DNA of 64,000 nt from Vibrio ouci (lineage in GTDB: Bacteria; Pseudomonadota; Gammaproteobacteria; Enterobacterales; Vibrionaceae): assembly GCF_004551525.1 (NCBI RefSeq), contig NZ_SATR01000007.1, positions 1 to 64,000 on the forward strand, read 5' to 3'. The position numbers and the translations under genes are program-made. This document shows, in pieces, positions 33,989 through 43,246 of the stretch. The notes below the pieces were generated by a model. The model was not told the origin of the DNA, ran no database searches, and saw only the letters and a program-made list of their open reading frames with translations. Position 1 is the stretch's first letter. Each line of letters starts with the position of its first letter.

Positions 33989-36009
33989 ATCACGTACTTG
34001 TGTAGCATTGCCTGTTGTTGCTCGGCAATGCTTGCGACTTGCTGCGAACTTTCAACCATAGACTCTAGCTGCTCTTGTGTCTGCTCACCTTGCTTGGTAA
34101 CTCGTGTAATCGCTTCGCTTACATTAGCCGTTGCGCTTTGTTGTTCTTTCGTCGCAATAGACACCTGCTCGGCTCTAGCGCGAATATGCCCAACTGACGA
34201 TTCAATGAAGGCGAACGTTTCTTTAACCATCTCACTTGATGTTAAGGCATTAGTCATTTCAATACGTGATTCTTCAACCGCACTCTTTGAAGCTTGAGCC
34301 GCGACAACTAGTTGATCCATCCTTCCTCGTATATTGGTCGTTTGGGCTGAAGTATCACTAGCAAGTTTTCTTACTTCATCTGCTACAACCGCAAATCCTC
34401 GTCCTTGCTCTCCGGCTCGCGCGGCTTCAATCGCGGCGTTCAGCGCAAGTAAATTGGTGTTTTCCGCGATACCAGAGATCAAATCAACCATTTCACTGAT
34501 TTGATTAACGCGTTTATCGAGTTGCAACATTGACGCTTCATTGGCATTCAGCGACTCAGCCAATGCTTTTAGCCTTATTTGGTTTTGCTCTATTGCCTCT
34601 ACTCCCTTGTTCGAGTGCTGAGAGGCATGCTCAGAATCTTGATATGACTCGTTAGTCACTTGGGCTATTTGACGAATTGAAGTATCTAACTGATTAACTG
34701 CGTTAACCATGGTCGCGAGCGATTCATTTTGTAGCGAAAGACTGCGATTCGATTGTGAAGCAGCGCAATGACTGACTTCTGCTGCTTGATACAGCGTTTC
34801 ACAATTGCTGGTAACGCGAGCAATTGAGTCTTGAGTCGTAGTCGCTAAGCTGTTTAGCTTTATCGAAACATCGTGCAGTTCACGTGGGCCAATCAACCGC
34901 GCAGTCGTGGTAAGGTCGTGCTCGGTCATATTAGTCACGCAAGATAAGATATTATTGAGACTACGGTTAATCCAAACTCGCAGAACAACGCCAGCAACAA
35001 GCACCAGCAGTACCATCACCCCGCTACTGGTGAATAAAGTCGTTGTTATGCGCTCAATCGTTGTCGTTACAACCCCTTGGCCGTTATCGATCAACACCTT
35101 TGCACTTGCAGATATTGAGTTGAGCTGTTCAACCGTCGTATCAGCAACCATCACCACTTGAGCGACCTGCTCTCCTTGCTTCTGCGCGATTTTTAGCTTT
35201 TGCAGAATTTTGTCTACAATCGCATTCGGCTTAAAACCCACAAGAACCATCTCATACGCAGAGGTCAAGCTACTGAACTCGGTTACATCAGGGTGCCACT
35301 GTTTAAAATCATCATACGCAAGCTCTACGCCAGCAAGTCGATTCTTAAGTTGTTTGTATTCTTTGATCGCTTGCTCACGGTCTTGCTCCATCAACAATTG
35401 AACAAAACCACTTTCCATTGCACTAACATTAGCGATGAATCGATTCGCCGCATCTGCTGATTCAGGATTATCACCGACTAAAAAGGCACTAATTCGGCTC
35501 ATTTCTGGGCCTGCAGAACCAAGCCCATAGCGGAAAGCTTCGAGTTCTGAGTCAATATCCTGCTGAAGCAACAAAATATCTCGCTGAGTATTGATAACTG
35601 AGCTAGTTAATTGGTTTAATGAAACCACTTGCTGAGAAAGCTGTTTTAATTCTATTGAAGAGATCGCTTGACTGAATTGGGCGGACAACTGCAACACTTG
35701 GTTAGACGACTGAATATTTTGCTCTTGCAGGAATTCGATTTGTGGTACCAACGCATCGAGCTGCTGATAAGTAGTCGCTTGAGTACTATAACTAAGCTGC
35801 TTTGATTGCTCCAATATGGTTTGCATCAAGTCTGCATTTGTCATCGCTAAAGGTAGTGCTTGGTCTGACAAACGAGAAAACTCCCGTTCAACCCGATCTA
35901 TACCCTTAATACTGGTGACAGCAAGCAAAATGACCATTATTGTTATGGCTATAAACACAGCGCTTATCGTTTGCACTAACGACAGCTTACCTTTTTTCAA
36001 CGCTTCCAT
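33985..36009 (-). CDS. Methyl-accepting chemotaxis protein
   Basis: A chemoreceptor of about 674 residues: TM1 (about 12-34), a long all-helical periplasmic domain (to about 315), TM2 ([17 protein letters not shown]), HAMP-like region and signalling domain with tip [40 protein letters not shown]. The sensor has no Cache or PAS motif and resembles four-helix-bundle types. No CheR-tethering pentapeptide at the C-terminus. I start at ATG 36009, from which TM1 follows naturally. Its stop overlaps that of the fatty acid hydroxylase gene by 4 bp (converging). Its start is only 43 bp from the divergent NlpC/P60 gene. Confidence 0.9.
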   Translation of the reverse strand: MEALKKGKLSLVQTISAVFIAITIMVILLAVTSIKGIDRVEREFSRLSDQALPLAMTNADLMQTILEQSKQLSYSTQATTYQQLDALVPQIEFLQEQNIQSSNQVLQLSAQFSQAISSIELKQLSQQVVSLNQLTSSVINTQRDILLLQQDIDSELEAFRYGLGSAGPEMSRISAFLVGDNPESADAANRFIANVSAMESGFVQLLMEQDREQAIKEYKQLKNRLAGVELAYDDFKQWHPDVTEFSSLTSAYEMVLVGFKPNAIVDKILQKLKIAQKQGEQVAQVVMVADTTVEQLNSISASAKVLIDNGQGVVTTTIERITTTLFTSSGVMVLLVLVAGVVLRVWINRSLNNILSCVTNMTEHDLTTTARLIGPRELHDVSIKLNSLATTTQDSIARVTSNCETLYQAAEVSHCAASQSNRSLSLQNESLATMVNAVNQLDTSIRQIAQVTNESYQDSEHASQHSNKGVEAIEQNQIRLKALAESLNANEASMLQLDKRVNQISEMVDLISGIAENTNLLALNAAIEAARAGEQGRGFAVVADEVRKLASDTSAQTTNIRGRMDQLVVAAQASKSAVEESRIEMTNALTSSEMVKETFAFIESSVGHIRARAEQVSIATKEQQSATANVSEAITRVTKQGEQTQEQLESMVESSQQVASIAEQQQAMLHKYVI

Positions 36010-36052
36010 GCAGAAGAAAGTCCTAATACGAATACATGATAGAAGGGATACT

Positions 36053-36607
36053 ATGACTCGTTTGTTACAGTTCAATGGCACAGGACTAGGCATTAAGGAC
36101 AGACTTCGTTTTGTAGTCACAGGTAAATTGCTGCTGGCTACTTCCCTCTTGGTTGGCTGTTCAAGCAGCCCAGATTTTGAGAGTGCTCAGATAGAAGCGA
36201 AGCCTATTACGATTGAGCAAGCAAACGTCAAAAGCTCTTTCTTAGATGTTTATAAGGTATGGCAAGGTGCCCCTTACCGTTTGGGAGGCACAACACTAAA
36301 TGGTGTCGACTGTTCTGCGTTCGTGCAAACGGCATATGAAGATGCGCTAGGGCTAAAGATCCCGCGCACAACACTGGCACAAGTAGAAGTCGGTCAGGAA
36401 ATAGAATATGAAGATGCAAAGATTGGGGATCTCGTCTTTTTCAAAACGGCCCCCAAAACCCGTCATGTGGGCGTTTATCTAGGCAATAAACAATTTATGC
36501 ATGCCTCAACCTCAAAAGGTGTGATTATTTCAAGGTTAGATAACCCTTATTGGGCTTCGAAATATTGGCACGTTCGACGCGTTGCTTATTCACCACAAGC
36601 AAACTAG
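36053..36607 (+). CDS. NlpC/P60 family lipoprotein, putative murein endopeptidase
   Basis: A 184-residue lipoprotein resembling E. coli MepS/Spr and NlpC. The lipobox LLVGC lies around residue 38, after a basic N-terminus. The NlpC/P60 domain has the catalytic Cys in [12 protein letters not shown], the catalytic His in TRHVGVYLG and the third polar residue, a His, in FMHAST. Such enzymes cut D-glutamyl-diaminopimelate or DD-crosslinks, letting the wall expand. AAGGGA precedes the ATG. It overlaps nothing but starts just 43 bp from the divergent chemoreceptor gene. Confidence 0.9.
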   Translation: MTRLLQFNGTGLGIKDRLRFVVTGKLLLATSLLVGCSSSPDFESAQIEAKPITIEQANVKSSFLDVYKVWQGAPYRLGGTTLNGVDCSAFVQTAYEDALGLKIPRTTLAQVEVGQEIEYEDAKIGDLVFFKTAPKTRHVGVYLGNKQFMHASTSKGVIISRLDNPYWASKYWHVRRVAYSPQAN

Positions 36608-36620
36608 GTCAAATGCGAAT

Positions 36621-36965
36621 TTAGTCGTACTTAGCGACAGCAGAATCAAATAAGTTTTTTAACAGGGCGATGTACTCATCGAGAAACCCTATTTGCTCAT
36701 TAGTTGCAGGCTTTGTCCAAACACCAGCTAATACTTCTCCAAGATCTTCTACAACTGAGTCTGCTTCTTTGAGTAATTGGAAGCGAACACTCGAATGGAG
36801 CTCTGGGTTTTGTTCGAATATGGCCATAATATTACTCGCGACCATGTCGGTTACAACATCTTCTACACTTTCTGAGCCCGTATCTCCGTCATCGGAAGCA
36901 AATACGTCTAGATTAAAAGCTAAGTGCTCGATAAGAGCTAAGTAACCATCGGTTTCTACAACCAC
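36621..36965 (-). CDS. DUF3802 family protein
   Basis: A 114-residue acidic helical protein starting MVVETDGYLALIEHLAFNLDVF. It matches DUF3802 proteins found in Vibrio and Shewanella. No catalytic residues or signal peptide are visible, and function is unknown. It converges on the NlpC/P60 gene with 13 bp between the stops. Confidence 0.8.
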   Translation of the reverse strand: MVVETDGYLALIEHLAFNLDVFASDDGDTGSESVEDVVTDMVASNIMAIFEQNPELHSSVRFQLLKEADSVVEDLGEVLAGVWTKPATNEQIGFLDEYIALLKNLFDSAVAKYD

Positions 36966-37304
36966 TGTTTATCTCCAAAATTGCGAACTCGGCGAGTTCC
37001 ATCCTAGTAATAGTAAGACATATCAATAAGAATACACAACTCACACCGAATCAGTTGCTGATAAATTCCTCACCCAACCCAATATACCGCACATCAGTTC
37101 AAATAGTAAATTGGGGATGAGAACAAGGCGAACCTGTCAGGCAACAATAAATAACGACTCTAGTTAATGTCCTGACATAAATCACACTTTCACTAATGCG
37201 CTGTACAAATTCGGTAAATCGTTGAATTTTTTGCACTATGAATCAGAATTCACAATCAGCATATTCTACACTGTAATTATATCGAACCGGACGCAGGATA
37301 TGTT
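36966..37304. other. 339-bp AT-rich intergenic region between divergent genes
   Basis: No coding frame looks real here. A perfect short hairpin GAACTC-GGC-GAGTTC lies near 36985-36999, in the leader of the DUF3802 gene. A CTGTCAGG ... CCTGACA repeat with a long loop lies near 37134-37180, ahead of the fructosamine-kinase-like gene. Promoters for both divergent genes must be here, but I cannot fix the -35/-10 boxes with confidence. Confidence 0.5.
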
Positions 37305-38171
37305 ATGTGGCAAGCCATCTCTAAACAGTTATCTGAGGTTTTATTGTTTTCTTATGAAATTAAAGAAAAAACGAAAGTCCATGGGGGAGATATTAATGAT
37401 TGCTATATGATTTCGGATGGTGAGCAGCGCTATTTCGTTAAGGTAAATAGACGTGACTTCTTACCTAAATTTGAGATTGAAGCAGAGAATATCCGTCTAT
37501 TGCACGATAGCCGGACAGTATTTGTTCCTGAGCTTGTCCTCACAGGGACATCGAAAGATCACTCATTCATCGTACTAAACTACCTACCCACTAAACCGCT
37601 CGATGACAGTAAGAATAGTTTTTCCTTTGGTCAGCAACTCGCTCGCCTCCATCAATGGGGAGAGCAAAAAGAGTACGGGCTCGATCAAGATAACTATATC
37701 GGCGCTACCTTACAGCCTAATAAGTGGGACCGAAAATGGGCGCGCTTTTTTGCTGAGCAGCGTATCGGATGGCAGCTTCAACTGTTGCGTGAGAAAGGCA
37801 TTAATCTTGTTGATATTAATGAGTTCACCCAGCTGGTGCAAAACCGCTTAGCCAACCACCAGCCTAAACCTGCCCTGCTCCATGGAGATTTATGGCATGG
37901 TAACGTCGCCAACTCAGTGTTTGGCGCTTTGTGTTACGACCCTGCCTGTTACTGGGGTGACCGCGAGTGTGATATTGCCATGACCGAGCTGTTCGAAGGA
38001 TTCCAAGCTGAATTCTATCAAGGCTATGAAAGTGTCGCTCCACTCGATTTACGTTACAGTGAGCGTAAAGACATCTACAACCTTTACCATCTGCTTAACC
38101 ACTACAATCAGTTTGGTGGACACTACCTAGATCAATCACAGAAACTAATAAAACAGATTTTATTATATTAA
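37305..38171 (+). CDS. Fructosamine kinase family protein (YniA-like)
   Basis: A 288-residue cytoplasmic aminoglycoside-phosphotransferase-fold kinase of the fructosamine/ribulosamine-3-kinase family. Visible motifs: HGGDINDCYMI near the N-terminus, the ATP-site Lys in YFVKVNRRDFLPKFEIEA, the catalytic loop LLHGDLWHGNVA and the metal-binding Asp in CYDPACYWGDRECDIAM. Such enzymes phosphorylate sugars bound to amines so that glycation can be reversed; E. coli YniA also phosphorylates small molecules. The exact substrate is not predictable. Confidence 0.9.
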   Translation: MWQAISKQLSEVLLFSYEIKEKTKVHGGDINDCYMISDGEQRYFVKVNRRDFLPKFEIEAENIRLLHDSRTVFVPELVLTGTSKDHSFIVLNYLPTKPLDDSKNSFSFGQQLARLHQWGEQKEYGLDQDNYIGATLQPNKWDRKWARFFAEQRIGWQLQLLREKGINLVDINEFTQLVQNRLANHQPKPALLHGDLWHGNVANSVFGALCYDPACYWGDRECDIAMTELFEGFQAEFYQGYESVAPLDLRYSERKDIYNLYHLLNHYNQFGGHYLDQSQKLIKQILLY

Positions 38172-38409
38172 TTGTGAATATTTCTTACCTTACAATGAGT
38201 TAGATGTTTAGAATCTTGTAATTGTCAAACTGGAGCCTGTTCTTTGGTGACCTTAATAAGGGCCAAATTATTATTTCTATAGCTCTATCAACTTTTGCAC
38301 TTAATTCAGGTCTAACACTAACTTCTGAGCATATTATTACTATGTCGACAGGGAGTTTCTCAAAAACTGGTTTCTCTAGAGATGGTATAAAGATGTAAGG
38401 AATAGAGTT

Positions 38410-38613
38410 ATGCGTAATTACACTGAAAAAATGGTTTCCTGCCCTCATTGCGGACACACTATAGGTATCACGTTAGATGCATCTAATGGCAATCAAAATT
38501 TCTATGATGATTGCCCAGCATGTTGTAACGCCATTCACTTAACGATGACAGTCAATGAACAAATGGATCAGATCGACCTTCTCATTGATGCCGATGACGA
38601 ACAAATTTTCTAG
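38410..38613 (+). CDS. CPXCG motif-containing small cysteine-rich protein
   Basis: A 67-residue protein with two zinc-binding knuckles, CPHCGH and CPACC, the CPXCG family pattern, and an acidic C-terminus (DLLIDADDEQ). Probably a small cytoplasmic zinc protein of unknown role, common in Vibrio. GGAAT lies upstream of the ATG. A terminator follows about 65 bp after the stop. Confidence 0.85.
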   Translation: MRNYTEKMVSCPHCGHTIGITLDASNGNQNFYDDCPACCNAIHLTMTVNEQMDQIDLLIDADDEQIF

Positions 38614-38678
38614 TTAGCCAACTTCACATCCGTCAATTACGCACAATTAACGTGTTCTTATCCACTTAAGTAATTAGC

Positions 38679-38717
38679 AATAGGTAGCTGCCATAAACAG
38701 CTACCTATTTTTATTTT
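38679..38717 (+). terminator. Rho-independent terminator after the CPXCG gene
   Basis: ATAGGTAGCTG/CAGCTACCTAT stem with 7-nt loop and a TTTTATTTT tail on the plus strand. The tail direction fits the CPXCG gene; ribE, converging from the right, may end at the same stem less efficiently. Confidence 0.85.
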
Positions 38718-38722
38718 GAGTA

Positions 38723-39337
38723 CTAAGCTAGGTTTTTATTCGCTAACACGCGCTCGACGGTATCAACAATCGCTTGGGTTTGAGGATCAAACTCTACATT
38801 AATTTGATCGCCTACTTGGCGTAAACCGAAAAGAGTGCGTTCTAACGTTTCAGGGATAAGGTGAACAGAAAAGCGATTTTGTTCGACCTCACCTATCGTT
38901 AGAGAACAGCCATCTAAGCCGATATAGCCTTTCGCTAGCACATACTTAATTTTATCTTCAGGAATCTCAAACCAGATCGTGCGGTTGTTTGGTGAATCAA
39001 TCACTTCAACAACTTCACCGACTAAACTAATATGCCCAGACATAGAGTGACCGCCAATTTCGTCACCAAACTTCGCCGCTCTCTCTATATTGACAGAATC
39101 GCCTTCTGTTAGAGATCCAAGGTTGGTCAATGCCAGCGTTGCTTGCATTAAATCGAAGTCGATTAAATCATCTTCTATGCGGGTCACCGTTAAACAGCAA
39201 CCATTATGAGCAACGGAAGCGCCAATGGCTAAGCCATGATTCATCTCATCTGTTAACTTTACTGTATGGGTTTGAAATTTATCTTTCTTCTTAATGGCAA
39301 CAACTTCTGCCATTCCTTGCACAATTCCAGTAAACAT
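38723..39337 (-). CDS. ribE: Riboflavin synthase, alpha chain
   Basis: Makes riboflavin and a pyrimidine by dismutation of two 6,7-dimethyl-8-ribityllumazine molecules. The 204-residue protein has the twin lumazine-binding beta-barrel repeats: [12 protein letters not shown]...[12 protein letters not shown] in the first and [11 protein letters not shown]...[15 protein letters not shown] in the second. HSMSGHISL gives the active-site block. Slightly short at its C-terminus compared with about 213-217 residues in enterics. Its divergent neighbour is norM, the same pairing as ribC-mdtK in E. coli. No FMN riboswitch is evident upstream. Confidence 0.93.
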   Translation of the reverse strand: MFTGIVQGMAEVVAIKKKDKFQTHTVKLTDEMNHGLAIGASVAHNGCCLTVTRIEDDLIDFDLMQATLALTNLGSLTEGDSVNIERAAKFGDEIGGHSMSGHISLVGEVVEVIDSPNNRTIWFEIPEDKIKYVLAKGYIGLDGCSLTIGEVEQNRFSVHLIPETLERTLFGLRQVGDQINVEFDPQTQAIVDTVERVLANKNLA

Positions 39338-39480
39338 TGTCCGTTACCGTTAGTTTTTATTAGCGCTTAGTGTGACATTTCTTTATCATCGCACACAATC
39401 ATTTTCTCTTTGATGAGAGTAAGGCTTTCCGTCTCTTTTCCCCTAGCCTTATTCTCGATTATCTAGTTTGGAGTTCTCCT

Positions 39481-40851
39481 TTGCATCGTTATAAAACTGA
39501 AGCAAATACCTTGATAAAGCTCGCGACACCTGTGCTGATCGCCTCTGTCGCGCAAACAGGCATGGGCTTTGTCGATACGGTTATGGCGGGTGGCGTGAGT
39601 GCAACCGATATGGCCGCAGTTTCGATTGCAGCAAGCATTTGGCTGCCTTCTATTTTGTTTGGCGTTGGTTTGCTAATGGCGCTAGTTCCAGTCGTCGCAC
39701 AGCTTAATGGCTCTGGTCGTCAGAAAAAGATCTCTTTCGAGATCCAACAAGGCATTGCGATGGCACTGCTTATTTCTGTGCCAATCTCATTAGTTTTGCT
39801 ACAAACAAAATTCATCTTGGGACTGATGGATGTTGAGCAACTGATGGCAGACAAAACCATCGGCTACATGCATGCGGTGATTTACGCCGTTCCTGCTTTC
39901 TTATTATTCCAAGCTCTGCGCAGTTTGACTGATGGAATGTCATTAACAAAGCCAGCAATGGTGATTGGCTTTATCGGCTTACTGATCAATATCCCTCTTA
40001 ACTGGATATTCGTTTACGGTAAATTCGGCGCACCAGCGTTAGGTGGCGTTGGTTGTGGTGTCGCAACCGCGATTGTTTACTGGATCATGTTTGCGTTGCT
40101 ACTGCTGTACGTACTAACGTCTGATCGTCTAGCGAAAGTAGAAGTATTTAAGACCTTCCACAAACCTGATACTGGCGCTTTACTCAGACTGTTAAAACTC
40201 GGCTTCCCTGTTGCAGCCGCAATGTTTTTTGAAGTAACACTGTTTGCCGTAGTGGCATTACTTGTTGCACCACTCGGTTCGCTTGTTGTGGCGGCTCACC
40301 AAGTCGCGATTAACTTCTCGTCACTGGTGTTTATGTTACCGATGAGTATCGGCGCCGCGACAAGTATCCGTGTCGGTCATCGTCTGGGGGAAGAAAACGT
40401 TGAAGGCGCGCGAATTGCGTCACACGTTGGTCTTATTGTTGCGGTCGTTTTAGCGTCAATGACGGCATTGCTCACTGTTGCTTTCAGAGAACAAATTGCC
40501 CTGCTATATACTGACAACCGCGCTGTAATTGAACTAGCATTGCACCTACTACTGTTTGCCGCTATCTATCAAATCACCGATGCTGTTCAGGTCGTTGCAG
40601 CTGGCGCTCTACGCGGCTACAAAGATATGGCTGCAATATTTAACCGAACATTCATTGCATACTGGGTACTTGGCCTACCAATTGGCTATATTCTTGCGAT
40701 GACCGACTGGGTTGTCGAACCGATGGGCGCTCAAGGCTTCTGGCTTGGCTTTATTATCGGCCTATCCTCTGCCGCTATCATGCTAGGTCTACGCCTACAC
40801 TGGATGCATAAGCTCAGCGACGAAAAACAGTTGGAGCTGGCTTCTAAATAA
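39481..40851 (+). CDS. norM: MATE multidrug efflux pump NorM
   Basis: A 456-residue, twelve-helix Na+- or H+-coupled multidrug exporter of the NorM branch of the MATE family. It is nearly colinear with V. parahaemolyticus NorM from MHRYKTEANTLIKLATPVLIASVAQTGMGFVDTVMAGGVS to the C-terminus. The cation-site residues in the first and seventh helices are in the conserved GFVDTVMAG and FFEVTLFAV segments. The start codon appears to be TTG with GGAG eight bases upstream, since no ATG or GTG fits the conserved N-terminus. NorM exports fluoroquinolones, ethidium and similar cations. Confidence 0.95.
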   Translation: MHRYKTEANTLIKLATPVLIASVAQTGMGFVDTVMAGGVSATDMAAVSIAASIWLPSILFGVGLLMALVPVVAQLNGSGRQKKISFEIQQGIAMALLISVPISLVLLQTKFILGLMDVEQLMADKTIGYMHAVIYAVPAFLLFQALRSLTDGMSLTKPAMVIGFIGLLINIPLNWIFVYGKFGAPALGGVGCGVATAIVYWIMFALLLLYVLTSDRLAKVEVFKTFHKPDTGALLRLLKLGFPVAAAMFFEVTLFAVVALLVAPLGSLVVAAHQVAINFSSLVFMLPMSIGAATSIRVGHRLGEENVEGARIASHVGLIVAVVLASMTALLTVAFREQIALLYTDNRAVIELALHLLLFAAIYQITDAVQVVAAGALRGYKDMAAIFNRTFIAYWVLGLPIGYILAMTDWVVEPMGAQGFWLGFIIGLSSAAIMLGLRLHWMHKLSDEKQLELASK

Positions 40852-40884
40852 CAAAAAAGGGTCGATTTATTCGACCCTTTTTTA
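40852..40884. terminator. Bidirectional terminator between norM and the DNA ligase gene
   Basis: AAAAAAGGGTCGA/TCGACCCTTTTTT stem with a 5-nt loop, symmetrical enough to serve both converging genes. Confidence 0.9.
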
Positions 40885-40889
40885 TGTCA

Positions 40890-41744
40890 TCATTGCTCTA
40901 CACGTTCGCGAACATAGCGGGCAAACTTAGGTACCCCGTTGCTTGTGTAACCGTTATACCTGTAGGTCACCTTGGTTCCTATCACTGGTGGGTTTCTGCG
41001 TAATTCATCAGAAAAACCACTACCAATATAGAATTGAAGACCACTGTCTAGCTGCACTAGCAATGCGCCCATCATGCCTTTGTACTTACCATTACCAACC
41101 TTATAGCCAACAACAATCGCTTCTGCATCTTGGTGCTTTTTCAATTTGAGTAAATCGCTGCTCCTTCCTGCTTGGTATCGACTGGTGATTTTACGCAGCA
41201 TCAGACCTTCGCCTTTGGCGCTATCGACACTGTCTAGATAACTAAACAGCTCAGCTTGAGACGAAATTGGTGTATGTTCGACATATTTGAGGTGATCGAT
41301 TTGCAGTGTGTGGACAAGGTGAACAAGGCTAAAATACCGTTTTTGATAGTCTCCGGCGGAGTGTGGAATATCAAACAACATGTACTCGATCTGTTTCCAC
41401 GCTTCCTCATTCGGTGTTTGGTCGAGTACCGTTTGCTGAACAAGTGAGAAGTTTCCTCTGCCTGCCCATAGTTCCCCTTCCAAAGCATATTTAGGTAGCG
41501 GGTCGGTAAACCAACGCGGTGCATGAATCGGGTGTCCATTACGAGTTTTTAATTGCTGGCCATCCCAAACCGCTCGGATACCATCCAATTTTTCACTCTT
41601 CCAGTACTCCTCTATCACGATATCGCTGTGGTAGCTTGTCGCCAGCATCACAGGAATAAGCGCTTCTGTATCCTGAGTTGTGGTTGCATCAGCCAAGGTA
41701 GAAACGAGTAGCCCTATCGCTACTGCTGAAAGACGTAATTCCAT
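40890..41744 (-). CDS. ATP-dependent DNA ligase with signal peptide (Lig E type)
   Basis: A 284-residue minimal ATP-dependent DNA ligase: nucleotidyltransferase domain with motif I EKLDGIRAVW (adenylated Lys), RNG, ALEGELWAG, GEGLMLRK and LLKLKKHQDAEAIVVG, then a compact OB domain ending in KVTYRYNGYTSNGVPKFARYVR. The first 21 or so residues form a Sec signal peptide (LADA cleavage region), so the enzyme is placed in the periplasm, as known for Lig E of Haemophilus, Neisseria and Vibrio. Periplasmic ATP supply is a puzzle for the family. A role with incoming or extracellular DNA is proposed. It lies just upstream of the syp locus, on the other strand. Confidence 0.9.
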   Translation of the reverse strand: MELRLSAVAIGLLVSTLADATTTQDTEALIPVMLATSYHSDIVIEEYWKSEKLDGIRAVWDGQQLKTRNGHPIHAPRWFTDPLPKYALEGELWAGRGNFSLVQQTVLDQTPNEEAWKQIEYMLFDIPHSAGDYQKRYFSLVHLVHTLQIDHLKYVEHTPISSQAELFSYLDSVDSAKGEGLMLRKITSRYQAGRSSDLLKLKKHQDAEAIVVGYKVGNGKYKGMMGALLVQLDSGLQFYIGSGFSDELRRNPPVIGTKVTYRYNGYTSNGVPKFARYVRERVEQ

Positions 41745-41905
41745 TTACTGTCCTCATACACATTTGATGAGGCTATTTTCCTTCCGATAATACGCAATGT
41801 TCAATGCTCGACGATGAATCATCCGATACATATCTTGAACAGTATCTAGTGATAGAACTGTGAGTTACATAGGCCGTGCCGCGATAAATCGAGTTAGAGA
41901 CTTTG

Positions 41906-41943
41906 ATTGTCAAATTGAGAAAACGCTTTCTCATTTTGACAAT
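41906..41943. promoter_or_regulatory. 38-bp palindrome: paired SypG enhancer elements before sypA
   Basis: Left arm ATTGTCAAATTGAGAAAAC and right arm GCTTTCTCATTTTGACAAT are reverse complements at 17 of 19 positions. Each arm contains TTCTCA-N3-TGAC, close to the V. fischeri SypG enhancer TTCTCANNNTGC. The centre is about 68 bp upstream of the -24 element. The palindromic pairing is unlike the single copies before sypI, sypM and sypP. Confidence 0.7.
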
Positions 41944-41989
41944 TCCCGCAACCACCAAAATAACCCATTGAATTTAAAGACATTAAACC

Positions 41990-42006
41990 TTGGCATGCTA
42001 TCTGCT
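41990..42006 (+). promoter_or_regulatory. Sigma54 promoter of sypA
   Basis: TTGGCAT-GCTAT-CTGCT: GG (41992-41993) and GC (42004-42005) 12 bp apart. The predicted start near 42017 lies 23 bp before the sypA ATG. SypG-dependent sigma54 transcription of sypA is established in V. fischeri. Confidence 0.82.
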
Positions 42007-42039
42007 CTAGTTACTTCAACCCAACACGGAGATAGCATC

Positions 42040-42360
42040 ATGGAACTACGTAAAATCGAAGCAAACGACACGATTACCACATTAATCATCAACGGTAACC
42101 TAGACGCAGACGGCAGCCGTTTCGCACAGCCTCACATTGATGAAATCATCGCAGACGATGCACAGCGTGATATCGAAATCGATTTCAGCCAAGTTCAGTT
42201 TCTTGATTCGTCAGGTGTTGGCGCCATTGTTTATCTGTACAAACGTCTTGTAGAGCGTCAACGCAATATGCGTATTGAAAACGTTTCAGGCCAACCGCTT
42301 GAGATTATGAACCTTTTACGCATTGACCAAGCAATCCCTGTTAACTCTCAAACACATTAA
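42040..42360 (+). CDS. sypA: STAS-domain biofilm regulator SypA
   Basis: A 106-residue single-domain STAS (anti-sigma antagonist-like) protein, beginning MELRKIEANDTITTLIINGNLDADGS. The phosphorylatable serine sits in VQFLDSSGVGAIVYLYKRL (about Ser56-57). In V. fischeri SypA controls biofilm formation and is switched off by phosphorylation through SypE, a protein absent from this locus. ATG 42040 is chosen because GGAG precedes it and the STAS fold starts there. It is the first gene of the syp locus, driven by the sigma54 promoter just upstream. Confidence 0.92.
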   Translation: MELRKIEANDTITTLIINGNLDADGSRFAQPHIDEIIADDAQRDIEIDFSQVQFLDSSGVGAIVYLYKRLVERQRNMRIENVSGQPLEIMNLLRIDQAIPVNSQTH

Positions 42361-42369
42361 AACAATAAA

Positions 42370-42387
42370 GCTTTAGCAAACTAAAGC
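42370..42387 (+). other. Hairpin between sypA and sypB
   Basis: GCTTTAG (42370-42376) and CTAAAGC (42381-42387) form a 7-bp stem with a CAAA loop, without a T-run. It lies in the 46-bp gap between sypA and sypB, where it could protect the sypA mRNA end after processing or attenuate read-through. Confidence 0.45.
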
Positions 42388-42406
42388 ACTAACAAAGGAC
42401 GTTGGC

Positions 42407-43246
42407 ATGAATACATTTACACACTACATAGCCCTAGCTGCGACCACTCTAAGCTTAATTGGGTGTAGTAGCTATCCGGAAGAAGGACGAGGAGGCATCG
42501 CTGAAAACTATATTCAGTCCTCCTTCACTCCGGTGATGCCTGATGAGCCATTAGGGCCAGAGCACGGTCTACGCTTTGACTGGCAACTCGCGAAGCTCCA
42601 GTTGGATACGTTAATTCGCGAAGGCGCACGTTGGTGTTTTCCCGCAGCCGTTGTGCAAGCACTAGAAAAACAAAACCGTATCGCGCGTGAACTTGAAGGC
42701 GGATTACTGTTAGATGCAGCCAATGACCTCGTTATTCAAAGAAACAGACTGAATGAGCTAGAGCTTCAGCTAGATTACGTCACGTCACAATCAAAATGCT
42801 TACCGCCAACGAATGAACGCTCATTCCAACGACGCTTAGCGACCATCGACGAGTTGTACAACTTGCTTAATGTCGACAATCAGTTCGCTTTCAACTCAAC
42901 CGAAATAAATCCGAAATACATGGGTCACCTAGCTCAAGCATCGAACATTCTTAAAGAACACCCGCAGTTTCACCTAGCCGTAACAGGCCATGCCGACTCT
43001 GTTGGCGATGTAAGCTACAACCAAGAGCTTGCTATGGGCCGTGCGCAGCAAGTTAAACGCTACCTCACCATATTTGGTCTTTCTCCAAGCCGAATCCAAA
43101 CCAAGTCTGTTGGTGACACACTGCCTTTGTATGAAGGCGACTCTGACGGTGTTCGCTTAACAAATCGAAGAGTGAGTATTGAAGTCATAGACACTGAAGA
43201 GAAAACGGCGATGCACATGCAAGGAGGCTACCATGAAATGGACTAA
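42407..43246 (+). CDS. sypB: OmpA-family outer-membrane lipoprotein SypB
   Basis: A 279-residue protein with a lipoprotein signal (SLIGC lipobox, Cys about residue 20), a helical middle region and a C-terminal OmpA peptidoglycan-binding domain (about 160-270: FNSTEINPKYMGHL, VTGHADSVGDVSYNQELAMGRAQQV, LTNRRVSIEV). It probably links the polysaccharide export machinery to the cell wall. AAGGA lies upstream of the ATG. It overlaps sypC by 14 bp. Confidence 0.9.
   Translation: MNTFTHYIALAATTLSLIGCSSYPEEGRGGIAENYIQSSFTPVMPDEPLGPEHGLRFDWQLAKLQLDTLIREGARWCFPAAVVQALEKQNRIARELEGGLLLDAANDLVIQRNRLNELELQLDYVTSQSKCLPPTNERSFQRRLATIDELYNLLNVDNQFAFNSTEINPKYMGHLAQASNILKEHPQFHLAVTGHADSVGDVSYNQELAMGRAQQVKRYLTIFGLSPSRIQTKSVGDTLPLYEGDSDGVRLTNRRVSIEVIDTEEKTAMHMQGGYHEMD

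Noticed and set aside
38200-38457. Minus-strand 85-codon frame before and across the start of the CPXCG gene
   Set aside because: It overlaps the well-supported small zinc protein, has no ribosome site and no recognisable domain. I cannot exclude a degenerate gene remnant in the 238-bp gap, but nothing supports it.
39338-39480. FMN riboswitch before ribE
   Set aside because: The short leader has none of the conserved RFN-element core sequences.
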